Below are positions 56,519 through 64,000 of a stretch of DNA of 64,000 bases, one piece after another. The notes under the pieces were generated by a model. It saw nothing but the letters and a program-made list of their open reading frames with translations, was not told where the DNA came from and did no database searches. A program made the translations under genes and the position numbers. This stretch comes from Psychrobacter glacincola (GTDB lineage Bacteria > Pseudomonadota > Gammaproteobacteria > Pseudomonadales > Moraxellaceae): positions 372,001 through 436,000 of the forward strand of contig NZ_CAJGZH010000003.1 of NCBI RefSeq assembly GCF_904846075.1. The letters run 5' to 3'. Each line of letters opens with the position of its first letter. Position 1 is the stretch's first letter.

Positions 56519-56796
56519 TTAGAACAAAGTATCTAGATCATCTGGAACAGCTTTATTTCTATCCTCTTTATAGTTCTCAATATCTGTATCAATCCTTTCC
56601 TTCCAAGACCTGCCTCGCTTAATATCTTCTACTTTTTATTCCAACCAAGAACATAATATGTGTTCCAACTTTCCTCAGCAACTTGTGTTTTGACCACATT
56701 CAATAGCACCCACTCGCACTCAAGATATTCGTTAGCTTCCACACTATCGCTTGTCTCATGCAGTCTTATAAATTTTTTGTAGTATGACTCATCCAT
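56519..56796 (-). pseudogene. Small acidic gene upstream of the kinase, frameshifted in an A5 run
   Basis: From ATG 56796, with a strong AAAAGGAGC ribosome binding site, the frame reads MDESYYKKFIRLHETSDSVE and on to GWNKK, then meets TAG at 56629-56631 (55 residues). Adding one base to the run of five A (56633-56637) continues the frame as VEDIKRGRSWKERIDTDIEN to LDTLF and a stop at 56519, giving about 92 residues. The coherent charge pattern across the break indicates one ancestral gene. It leads the kinase operon by 86 bp. I recognise no family. It may be a sequencing error, a phase-variable switch or true decay. Confidence 0.65.
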
Positions 56797-56865
56797 AGTA
56801 AAGCTCCTTTTGAATTACATCTGACTAATAGTACAACTATACAGATAATCGTAGACTTATTTTTA

Positions 56866-56900
56866 GAAAAATAAAAAACCACCATACAATGGTGGTTTAT
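56866..56900 (-). terminator. Terminator downstream of valS
   Basis: Minus-strand stem AACCACCAT/ATGGTGGTT with a 3-base loop followed by TTTTTTATTTTT. It separates valS from the small-gene/kinase unit, which must then have its own promoter between 56797 and 56866. Confidence 0.85.
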
Positions 56901-57033
56901 CTATTATGCTTGCTTTTTGCGCGAGGGACGAGCGCCGAGCTAAACTGTTAAAGAATACCGCCTCATGCATCGCATATTTGCCCCTTATTAAAGGACTCCG
57001 ATGCTGAGGCTATGCTTTTTAAGCTTTTTCTGC

Positions 57034-59967
57034 TCACAACGCTTTCAACTGCTCCATCTGCGCTGTCATCGCCGTCAACTGCCCTTCTAGCTCAGCCAGT
57101 TTCGCTTTCTCAGCATCGACCACTTCCGCAGGTGCTTTACTGACAAAGCCTTCATTGCCTAGCTTACGGGCGATACCTTCGGATTGACCTTTCAACTTAT
57201 CATATGACTTACCCAAACGTGCCAGCTCAGCCGTTGGGTCGATTAGACCTTTCATCGGTACGAGTACGCGCAGCTGACCAACCATGCTTGATGATGATAA
57301 TGGCACTTCATCACCTTCTTTAACGATCTCTAAGCTCTCGACTTTGGCAAGCGCTTTGAACTGGTTCTTGATACGTGACAGACGCGCTTCTTCGTCGCTA
57401 GAGACGTTTTGTAGTAGCACTGGCAGACGTACCGCATTGCCCAGTTTCATCTCACCACGGATATTACGGACGCTCGCGATGAGCTCTTGTAGCCACGCCA
57501 TATCCGCCTCAACCTGCTCACTGATTTGTGCCTCATCCGTTTTTGGATAGTCAGCGACCACGATGCTGTCAGTGTTTTTACGACCCAATAGCGGCGCCAC
57601 TGTCTGCCAGATTTGCTCGGTTAGATACGGCATGATTGGATGGCTAAAGCGTAGCGCCGTCTCTAGCACATGCAGCAACACATAGCGGATTTGCGCTTTG
57701 CGCTCGTCCGACACCGAGTCATCATTTAGGCTGGCTTTGGCAAGCTCCACGTACCAATCACAGTACTCGTTCCAGATAAATTCATAGATATCTTGGCTGA
57801 CCATATCGAGACGATACTGAGCGAAATGCTGATGGATATCGGCAACGGTAGAGTTCAGACGACTCATGATCCATTTTTCTGGTAATTCCCATACGTCAGG
57901 GTTTGCCGCTTGGTCGATAGGCTTGGCATTGCCTTCGCTATCGACGCAGTTCATGAGTACAAAACGGCTGGCGTTCCAGATTTTATTACAGAAGTTACGA
58001 TAGCCTTCGACACGCTTTAGATCAAAGTTGATATCGCGACCCGTACTGGCAAGGGATGTAAAGGTAAAGCGCAGTGCGTCTGTACCAAAGGCTGGGATAC
58101 CTTCTGGGAACTCTTTACGCGTTTGCTTCTCAATCTTCGCCGCGTCTTTTGGATTCATCATATTGCTGGTGCGTTTTTCTACCAGCGCTTCTAGATCGAT
58201 ACCATCGATTAGGTCAATCGGATCTAAGACGTTACCTTTTGATTTAGACATTTTTTGACCATTGCCATCACGGACCAGACCATGCACATAGACGGTCTTA
58301 AACGGTACTTGCGGCGTGCCGTCTTCGTTTTTCACAAAGTGCATGGTCATCATGATCATGCGGGCTACCCAAAAGAAGATAATATCAAAACCTGTCACCA
58401 ACACGCTGGTTGGATGGAAAGTATCCATCACGCGTGGATCAGCGTTGACGTCTGCCCAGTCAAGCGTACTAAACGTCCATAGACCCGAGCTGAACCAAGT
58501 ATCAAGTACGTCATCATCTTGGCGCAAGATCACATCATTGCTGAGACTGTATTTACTACGCACTTCTGCTTCGTCACGGGCGACATAGACTTCACCAGTC
58601 GCATCGTCATACCATGCAGGGATACGATGTCCCCACCACAACTGACGACTGATGCACCAGTCTTGCAGATCGGTCATCCACGACATATACATGTTTTTGT
58701 ACTGCGCAGGGACGAACTCAATGCTGCCGTCTTCTACCGCGTCAATCGCAGGCTTAGCAAGCTCTTTAACAGCGACATACCACTGATCGGTCAACCACGG
58801 CTCAACGATCGTACCGCCACGCTCAGCACGCGGAGCTTTTAGTGCATAGTCTTCGATGTCTTCTAGCCAGCCCTGCTCGCCTGCTTGCGCCACGAGGAAC
58901 TTACGAGCGGCAAAACGCTCAAGTCCAGCATACTCGCTAGGTGTGGTTTCTAATTCTGGCTCACGCGTTTGCAAGTCAGGATAAACTTCCATCGCTGGCA
59001 AAATATTGGCGCGCTCATCGAGGATGTTAATCAATGGCAAGCTATGACGACGACCCAATTCATAATCGTTAAAATCATGCGCTGGGGTGATTTTTACGCA
59101 GCCTGTGCCAAAGTCTTTTTCGACATAATCATCAGCGACGATAGGCACGACGCGACCCGTGATTGGTAAAGTAATGGTTTTGCCGACTAAGTGTGCATAA
59201 CGCTCATCGCTAGGGTTGACTGCGACAGCGGTATCACCAAGCAATGTCTCAGGACGTGTAGTAGCAACGACCAGATAGTTTTTACCCTCTTGAGTCGTTA
59301 GGTCTTTATCGGTGAAATGATAGCGGAAATGCCATAAGCTACCTTTTTCGTCATGGTTTTCAACTTCTAAATCAGACAGTGCGGTTTGGAACTTTGGATC
59401 CCAGTTAACCAAACGCTTACCACGATAGATAAGGCCATCATCGAAAAGACGAACGAACACTTCTTTTACCGCGTTAGACAGACCATCATCCATGGTAAAG
59501 CGCTCACGCGACCAATCAACCGAGCTACCCAAACGGCGAATCTGGCTGGTGATATTGCCGCCTGACTCTTCTTTCCATTCCCAGACTTTATCGATGAAAT
59601 CTGCGCGCGTCATATCACGGCGCTTGATACCTTGCGCTTCCAGACGACGTTCAACGACCATCTGGGTTGCGATACCCGCATGATCTGTACCTGGTTGCCA
59701 CAGTGTATTGTCGCCATCCATACGGTGATAACGGGTGAGCGCATCCATAATAGCGTTGTTAAAACCATGACCCATGTGTAGCGAGCCCGTGACGTTTGGC
59801 GGTGGCAGCGCTATAGAAAACGACTCGTCTTTATCAAAAGTCGGCTGAAAATAGCCGCTTTCTTCCCAGCCTTGATACATACCTGCTTCAACTTCCGCAG
59901 GATTATAGGCGCTCTCTAATTGGCTTAAGGCCGCTTGAATAGATGTAGTGAGGTTTTGGTTACTCAT
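57034..59967 (-). CDS. valS: Valyl-tRNA synthetase
   Basis: A 977-residue class I synthetase charging tRNA-Val. The HIGH-type motif [14 protein letters not shown] lies at about residue 53-66 and KMSKS in [14 protein letters not shown] at about 572. The CP1 editing domain with [15 protein letters not shown] and the C-terminal coiled-coil arm ([22 protein letters not shown] end) are present. Length matches E. coli ValS (951). Monocistronic. Confidence 0.96.
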   Translation of the reverse strand: MSNQNLTTSIQAALSQLESAYNPAEVEAGMYQGWEESGYFQPTFDKDESFSIALPPPNVTGSLHMGHGFNNAIMDALTRYHRMDGDNTLWQPGTDHAGIATQMVVERRLEAQGIKRRDMTRADFIDKVWEWKEESGGNITSQIRRLGSSVDWSRERFTMDDGLSNAVKEVFVRLFDDGLIYRGKRLVNWDPKFQTALSDLEVENHDEKGSLWHFRYHFTDKDLTTQEGKNYLVVATTRPETLLGDTAVAVNPSDERYAHLVGKTITLPITGRVVPIVADDYVEKDFGTGCVKITPAHDFNDYELGRRHSLPLINILDERANILPAMEVYPDLQTREPELETTPSEYAGLERFAARKFLVAQAGEQGWLEDIEDYALKAPRAERGGTIVEPWLTDQWYVAVKELAKPAIDAVEDGSIEFVPAQYKNMYMSWMTDLQDWCISRQLWWGHRIPAWYDDATGEVYVARDEAEVRSKYSLSNDVILRQDDDVLDTWFSSGLWTFSTLDWADVNADPRVMDTFHPTSVLVTGFDIIFFWVARMIMMTMHFVKNEDGTPQVPFKTVYVHGLVRDGNGQKMSKSKGNVLDPIDLIDGIDLEALVEKRTSNMMNPKDAAKIEKQTRKEFPEGIPAFGTDALRFTFTSLASTGRDINFDLKRVEGYRNFCNKIWNASRFVLMNCVDSEGNAKPIDQAANPDVWELPEKWIMSRLNSTVADIHQHFAQYRLDMVSQDIYEFIWNEYCDWYVELAKASLNDDSVSDERKAQIRYVLLHVLETALRFSHPIMPYLTEQIWQTVAPLLGRKNTDSIVVADYPKTDEAQISEQVEADMAWLQELIASVRNIRGEMKLGNAVRLPVLLQNVSSDEEARLSRIKNQFKALAKVESLEIVKEGDEVPLSSSSMVGQLRVLVPMKGLIDPTAELARLGKSYDKLKGQSEGIARKLGNEGFVSKAPAEVVDAEKAKLAELEGQLTAMTAQMEQLKAL

Positions 59968-60170
59968 AATGGCATTATCTTTTATTGATTGAATGTGATT
60001 AAAGCGAATATAAAAATTAGGAAAATCATGAATAGAGTGATTTTAACGCAGATAGGCAGATTTTGTTAGATGCTAAGGCAATTTATCAGACTTGCAGAGT
60101 GGCATTGCCCCATTAATAAGCGCAAAAGCCCATAAAGGCCCTCAATCGAATGAGAATCCCACAAAATAAG

Positions 60171-60231
60171 TGCTAGTGATGTTATAAAATATGGGTCATG
60201 CTATGAGATATATTTTATAACATCACTAGCA
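60171..60231. repeat. Perfect 22-bp inverted repeat between valS and the FNT gene
   Basis: Arms at 60171-60192 (TGCTAGTGATGTTATAAAAT and two more bases) and 60210-60231 are exact reverse complements around a 17-base loop. Located 53 bp before the FNT start codon and about 200 bp from valS. No T run follows, so it is not a standard terminator. It is probably an operator, an RNA leader hairpin or a mobile palindromic repeat. The rest of the 59968-60284 gap has no other feature. Confidence 0.7.
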
Positions 60232-60284
60232 TATAAATGGCGTCTTTATCCTAAAATCATGATCTTATAAACAGCGAGCCGACC

Positions 60285-61388
60285 GTGTCCAAAGATACCG
60301 AGCACACCTATCACAATAGCAGCCACTCTCAAGCTGATGAATCTGACGCTAATGAAAGAGACGATAAGCGCTTGATTGATGATAGCGTTTATCAACCATC
60401 TGTTACTGAAGATAAAGACGTTAGCAAGACTGCGATTCCAGATGATACCGAGGCGACAGAAAGCTTAGAAGACGAAGATTTCTCTGAAGATATGAGCGAA
60501 GCAGATAAGGAAACCATCAAGAAAGTCGCCAATGATGACAACTTGAGTCAAGCAAAAAGCTATGCCAGTATCCTAGTCGAGCAAGTCATGGATGCCAAAG
60601 AAACCTTTGAGCGTTCGCTTGGCTCGCTATTTACCAGTGCCTTTACCGCTGGGCTTGAGATTGGCATTAGCTTCTTTATGATTCTGTCGGCTTTTGCGCT
60701 TTTGAGAGACGTACTACCAAGCCATTACGCCCTAGTGCTCGCGTCCCTCCTTTATCCGATTGGCTTTATCATCGTGGTCATTGGTCAATCGCTATTGTTT
60801 ACTGAGCAGACCTCGCTGTTAAGTCTACCTGTGCTTAACAAGATTGAACCGTTGCATAAATTGCTACGCCTTTGGAGCATTGTCATCGCTGGCAACATCG
60901 TTGGCGGCTGTCTGTTTGCCGCATTGATGATAGGTTTGGGTTTAAATATGCAGTTGTTTAGCGTGAGCGACATCGACACTTATGCCGAACACATTTTAGG
61001 ATTTAGGTGGTGGGTCATATTTGGTAGCGCCATCTTAGCAGGTTGGATGATGGGCGTCACCGCTTGGCTTGTGACCTCAGCACGCGACACCCTTAGCCGT
61101 ATCGTGCTGGTTACGCTCATCACGGGTAGTATTGGGTTTTTGGGTTTGCATCACAGTATCGTGGGCAATATCGAGGTATTTTCAGCATTACTGTATGGCA
61201 ATACTGTCAGCTTGTGGCGCTACTTGGTATTTTTAGTCGTGGTATTGGTGGGCAATACCGTCGGCGGCGTGGTGTTTGTGGCGGTACTCAAAAACCGTAC
61301 CTTCTTATTTCAAATTGAAAAAGTGAAAGAACAAACGGCTAGTGAACAAGCGGAATCTAAAACCAGTATAAATACCCGCCGACCTTGA
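60285..61388 (+). CDS. Formate/nitrite transporter (FNT) family channel
   Basis: A 367-residue inner-membrane channel starting with GTG. The first ~90 residues are hydrophilic and acidic (DEDFSEDMSEADKE), absent from FocA and NirC but similar to the long N-terminus of YfdC-type members. The FNT core (about 95-345) has six hydrophobic segments, FTAGLEIGISFF and NIVGGCLFAALM-type half-helix motifs. The substrate, a small anion such as formate or nitrite, cannot be assigned. Confidence 0.88.
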   Translation: MSKDTEHTYHNSSHSQADESDANERDDKRLIDDSVYQPSVTEDKDVSKTAIPDDTEATESLEDEDFSEDMSEADKETIKKVANDDNLSQAKSYASILVEQVMDAKETFERSLGSLFTSAFTAGLEIGISFFMILSAFALLRDVLPSHYALVLASLLYPIGFIIVVIGQSLLFTEQTSLLSLPVLNKIEPLHKLLRLWSIVIAGNIVGGCLFAALMIGLGLNMQLFSVSDIDTYAEHILGFRWWVIFGSAILAGWMMGVTAWLVTSARDTLSRIVLVTLITGSIGFLGLHHSIVGNIEVFSALLYGNTVSLWRYLVFLVVVLVGNTVGGVVFVAVLKNRTFLFQIEKVKEQTASEQAESKTSINTRRP

Positions 61389-61436
61389 TTGGTATTGGTT
61401 AATGCTAAATGCTATAAATAGATAATTCATCTATTC

Positions 61437-61472
61437 CCCATAACAAGGTTCAATATTTAAACCTGTTATGGG
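61437..61472. terminator. Hairpin between convergent FNT and BASS genes
   Basis: CCCATAACAAGGTT pairs with AACCTGTTATGGG (one bulge) around a short AT loop, between two convergent stops. No T run follows on either strand, so terminator activity is uncertain. Confidence 0.45.
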
Positions 61473-61482
61473 ATTTCAGCAT

Positions 61483-62406
61483 CTACAGCATACGCGCTGC
61501 CAACACGCTATTTTCTATTTCAGCTTTTCTTAGCTTATCGTGTTGAGCGCTAAATATGCGCACCAAAATTCCCGCGCTTAAAAACATCACCAAGGTATAA
61601 ATGGCTGGCATCATCGACATGTCGTAGTTAGATAATAGTGTCAATGCCATAAATATCGACAAGGTACTGTTTTGTAGACCGACTTCTAGCGTCACCGAGG
61701 TTCTTTGCGCCCAGTTGAGACCGAACCATTTACTACTATAATAACCGAGCGCCATGGTTGAGAGATTTAATAATACCGATACGGGACCCGTAGCGATAAA
61801 GGCGTCGACAATGATATCGCGTTGCACATAGCCCAAAAATAGCACTAAAAACGTTAAAAATATCACCCCAAATCGAGACACATAAACTTGTGAGCGATCG
61901 GCAACGGTTGGTGCATAGCGTTTAATCAGCATACCGACACTAATAGGCACTATCGTCAGCACCACCAAAGTCAGCATCGTTTTTACTACTGGTAACTCAA
62001 ACTCACTACCGCTGCCCATAAAATAAATCAATGAAAAGCTCAGCACAATGGGAATGGTAAAGACGGTAATCACGCTCGCAATCGCGGTCATCGTCACCGA
62101 CAGCGCCACATCGCCTTTGGCTAAATAGGTAAATAAGTTTGAGGTAGTGCCACCCGGACACAGTACGAGGAGCATAACCCCGACGGCATACTCTGGGCGT
62201 AATGGCATGATATTGGCTAACGCAAAGCCAATGATAGGTAACAGTATCAACTGATTGGTCAAGCCAATGCCGACTGCTTTTGGATATTTTAAAACCCGTT
62301 TAAAATCGTTGGTGACGAGGGTCAGACCCATGCCCATCATGATTAAAAACAGACAAATAGGAATGATAACTGAATTGACTAACGTGACTATGGCAAGACC
62401 TTCCAT
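61483..62406 (-). CDS. Bile acid:sodium symporter (BASS) family transporter
   Basis: A 307-residue membrane protein with about nine or ten hydrophobic segments. GLTNQLILLPIIGFALA and the signature LVLCPGGTTSNLFTYLAKGDVALSV are family hallmarks of BASS (YocS/ASBT-like) proteins, as is GLQNSTLSIFMALTLL. It imports an organic anion with Na+; bacterial members take bile acids, pantoate or keto acids, so the substrate is unknown. Single unit. Confidence 0.9.
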   Translation of the reverse strand: MEGLAIVTLVNSVIIPICLFLIMMGMGLTLVTNDFKRVLKYPKAVGIGLTNQLILLPIIGFALANIMPLRPEYAVGVMLLVLCPGGTTSNLFTYLAKGDVALSVTMTAIASVITVFTIPIVLSFSLIYFMGSGSEFELPVVKTMLTLVVLTIVPISVGMLIKRYAPTVADRSQVYVSRFGVIFLTFLVLFLGYVQRDIIVDAFIATGPVSVLLNLSTMALGYYSSKWFGLNWAQRTSVTLEVGLQNSTLSIFMALTLLSNYDMSMMPAIYTLVMFLSAGILVRIFSAQHDKLRKAEIENSVLAARML

Positions 62407-62695
62407 AACTACATCCTTGTAGATAAGAGCTGTTTATAGGTTCATTTTATAGATGAATTTCATAGACCGAGTATGCTGATTAAATGACGCCTGATTAGCA
62501 ATCCTTGCTAAAGCGTACCCTCATAATCAATAGCCGTTAAACACCGACAATCAATTAAAAAACAGCAAAAAATAAGACACGATAAAAGCAAGTATATAGG
62601 GGTAAAGTCGCCCTGATTTGCTTTATTCAACGACTCATCAGTCAAATATGGTGTTTGGGTTTACAGAACGATGAAATATCATTGAACAGCAACCT

Positions 62696-62890
62696 TCAAT
62701 CACCACCACCTGAATCACCGCTACTTGAGTCGCTGCTGCCTGAATCACTACCATCGCTATCGTCAAGATTATCCTGATCCCAAGAAGAATCCAAAGAAAC
62801 TGGCGAATTGTCGCTACTTCCGAACCAACTGGCAACTTTTATGACGATATAAAGGATTATAAATCCAGCGATAATCTGTAGAAGAAGCAT
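62696..62890 (-). CDS. Small membrane protein with acidic Ser/Asp/Gly tail
   Basis: A 64-residue protein: one N-terminal membrane helix (LLLQIIAGFIILYIVIKVAS), then about 40 residues of Asp, Ser and Gly ending SGDSGGGD. The tail resembles low-complexity C-termini of small Moraxellaceae membrane proteins. It lies 132 bp upstream of a YbjQ-family gene on its other side. No function assigned; the overlapping frame at 62638-62835 is a shadow. The 62407-62695 gap next to it is empty. Confidence 0.65.
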   Translation of the reverse strand: MLLLQIIAGFIILYIVIKVASWFGSSDNSPVSLDSSWDQDNLDDSDGSDSGSSDSSSGDSGGGD

Positions 62891-63022
62891 GGTTTATTCT
62901 TTATAAATAACAGGTGAGGTAAGTAAGAAACGGTATAGATGAGGGACAATCAAAACGAATGACCAGCATTCAATCGTAGATATTGATTACATTAATTCTG
63001 AGTGATTCATTGCGCTTTAGAG

Positions 63023-63487
63023 TTACTCACGGCTGTTCACTGCAGTGCCATAAGCGATGGCTTCAACCATGCTGCCCAATTGATTGATATTGCTAACTTC
63101 TAGACGTAAGCCGTAGATATGCTTATAACCTTTGGCTTGTGCTTCGGTACGCATACGTACGAGAGCCTCGCGGCGGGCACGGTCAAGTAAGGTCTCGTAA
63201 GTGGTCAAGTTTTTGCCAAAAATGCTCAATACCCGAGCGATAATCATTTTGAAATAATCTTGGGCAATAACCACGCTACCAAGCACCAGCTCGCCCTCAG
63301 TATGGGCAACAAGTTTTGGCACATAAAAGCGCTCGCTTGAGACCATAATATGGCTTAATTCTTGCTCTGCAATGCTTAACTGCGCGAGATGTTGGCGCTC
63401 ATGACGCGACCCAAAGAACCAACCAGCAGCGAATAGTAAAATAAACGGTGCGTAATTGATAAGCATTTGGGTAAGGGAATTATTCAT
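63023..63487 (-). CDS. YbjQ-family protein with N-terminal membrane helix
   Basis: A 154-residue protein. The membrane segment LINYAPFILLFAAGWFFGSR is followed by a YbjQ/DUF74 domain: GSVVIAQDYFKMIIARVLSIFG, the LLDRARREALVRMRTEAQAKG helix, and YGLRLEVSNI. The YbjQ fold forms pentamers and was named heavy-metal-binding, but its function is undefined. An unusual feature is the membrane anchor, which tail-to-head pairs with the soluble YbjQ paralogue upstream on the same strand. Confidence 0.8.
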   Translation of the reverse strand: MNNSLTQMLINYAPFILLFAAGWFFGSRHERQHLAQLSIAEQELSHIMVSSERFYVPKLVAHTEGELVLGSVVIAQDYFKMIIARVLSIFGKNLTTYETLLDRARREALVRMRTEAQAKGYKHIYGLRLEVSNINQLGSMVEAIAYGTAVNSRE

Positions 63488-63558
63488 GGCACGTCTCTTG
63501 TCATAAACTTATCATAAACTTATCATAAAAAAGCATCGATGCTTTAAGATTTGGTTAG

Positions 63559-63999
63559 CTAACCAAAAGGGTTGAAACGTGGCAAGTCATCGGTCGCTGT
63601 CGGTGCAGAATTTTGTAGATTTGGCTGTTGACCAGACTGATGATGAGAGTCGCTTGGTGGGGTTTGATAGACTTGCTGCGGCATCGGTATGGCTTTGACA
63701 GCGGTGCCATATACAAACAATTCAGAAGCTCCCTGCGCGATGCTAGAGGTCGAAAAACGCAACCCCACAACCGCATCTGCACCCAAAGCTTCTGCTTTGA
63801 CAATCATCCGATCGATCGCCTCTTGCCGTGACTCTTCTAACAGCTCAGTATAAGCCGTTAACTCACCACCAACGATATTCTTAAGTCCAGCAAACAAGTC
63901 TTTGCCGACGTGTTTTGAGCGTACTGTACTGCCGTACACCACATCCAAACGCTCGGTGATTTGGTAGTTGGGCAAATGCTCAAGATTGGAGAGTTGCAC
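63559..63999 (-). CDS. YbjQ-family protein, soluble (5' end may lie outside the window)
   Basis: At least 146 residues. The YbjQ domain (residues 1-110) shows LDVVYGSTVRSKHVGKDLF, ELLEESRQEAIDRMIVKAEA, LGADAVVGLRF and AYGTAVK-type ending FVYGTAVKAIP. A Pro/Gln-rich tail of about 35 residues follows. The first in-frame codon is a GTG at the very edge, so the true start could be further upstream. 71 bp upstream of the membrane-anchored paralogue, probably one operon. Confidence 0.82.
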   Translation of the reverse strand: MQLSNLEHLPNYQITERLDVVYGSTVRSKHVGKDLFAGLKNIVGGELTAYTELLEESRQEAIDRMIVKAEALGADAVVGLRFSTSSIAQGASELFVYGTAVKAIPMPQQVYQTPPSDSHHQSGQQPNLQNSAPTATDDLPRFNPFG

Positions 64000-64000
64000 A

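Noticed and set aside
62638..62835. 65-codon frame overlapping the small acidic membrane protein
   Set aside because: The alternative frame at 62696-62890 has a clear membrane helix and acidic tail; this one reads repetitive Val/Ile/Ala from the same repeats.
1..64000. CRISPR array, prophage or tRNA/rRNA genes
   Set aside because: No regularly spaced repeats, phage structural genes or tRNA-like cloverleaf were seen; the repeats found are dispersed inverted-repeat elements.

Overview
This window looks like a chromosomal segment from a Moraxellaceae gammaproteobacterium, most likely Psychrobacter. The reasons are a moderately AT-rich composition, the twitching-motility chemosensory order pilG-pilH-pilI-pilJ-pilK-chpA, Acinetobacter/Psychrobacter-style hypothetical proteins, and a CspA-type cold shock gene with its own strong promoter. 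This assignment rests on recognised protein families and gene order; no database search was possible.

Layout. 1-10858 (minus): Pil-Chp chemosensory operon, ending at the left edge inside chpA. 11527-16161 (plus): an adaptor-like lipoprotein, then an OmpR-type response regulator and a sensor kinase with a very large insertion in its ATPase domain. 16162-16671: two abutting miniature elements. 16672-19328: metNIQ methionine importer. 19630-20478: aldo/keto reductase. 20509-20783: a miniature element with an internal 85-bp tandem duplication. 20860-24356 (minus): ccmABCDE, without ccmFGH. 24430-30520: hypothetical and YbjN-like proteins, an HDAC-like deacetylase, a TauE/SafE permease, coaBC with a histidine-rich insertion, and radC. 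30868-33813: FadE-type acyl-CoA dehydrogenase.

33814-37166 is a decayed, mobile-element-rich stretch. It holds two miniature elements and a dicarboxylate/amino-acid symporter gene split by a 978-bp IS982-type element with a 7-bp target duplication; both the transposase and the 3' end of the symporter carry frameshifts. Next come a second TauE/SafE permease, nhaA, a DUF2799 lipoprotein, an MpaB/DUF2236 protein, two Nudix hydrolases, a serine hydrolase, a PreP-like M16 protease, a universal stress protein, the divergent yeiE-yeiH pair, a cold shock gene and a DUF454 protein.

53124-56796 (minus) is the most accessory-looking part. It is a small frameshifted gene, a Ser/Thr protein kinase with an unrecognised 350-residue C-terminal half, and a TerD-vWA (TerF-like) protein, closed by its own terminator. 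The kinase gene is visibly more AT-rich than its neighbours. This is the best candidate for a little-described stress or defence module. The window ends with valS, an FNT-family channel, a BASS transporter, a tiny acidic membrane protein and two YbjQ-family proteins.

Two themes cut across the window: (i) low-complexity acidic or His-rich insertions in otherwise conserved proteins (sensor kinase, adaptor, CoaBC, FadE, FNT, YbjN-like); (ii) three different families of short inverted-repeat elements, all flanked by TA.
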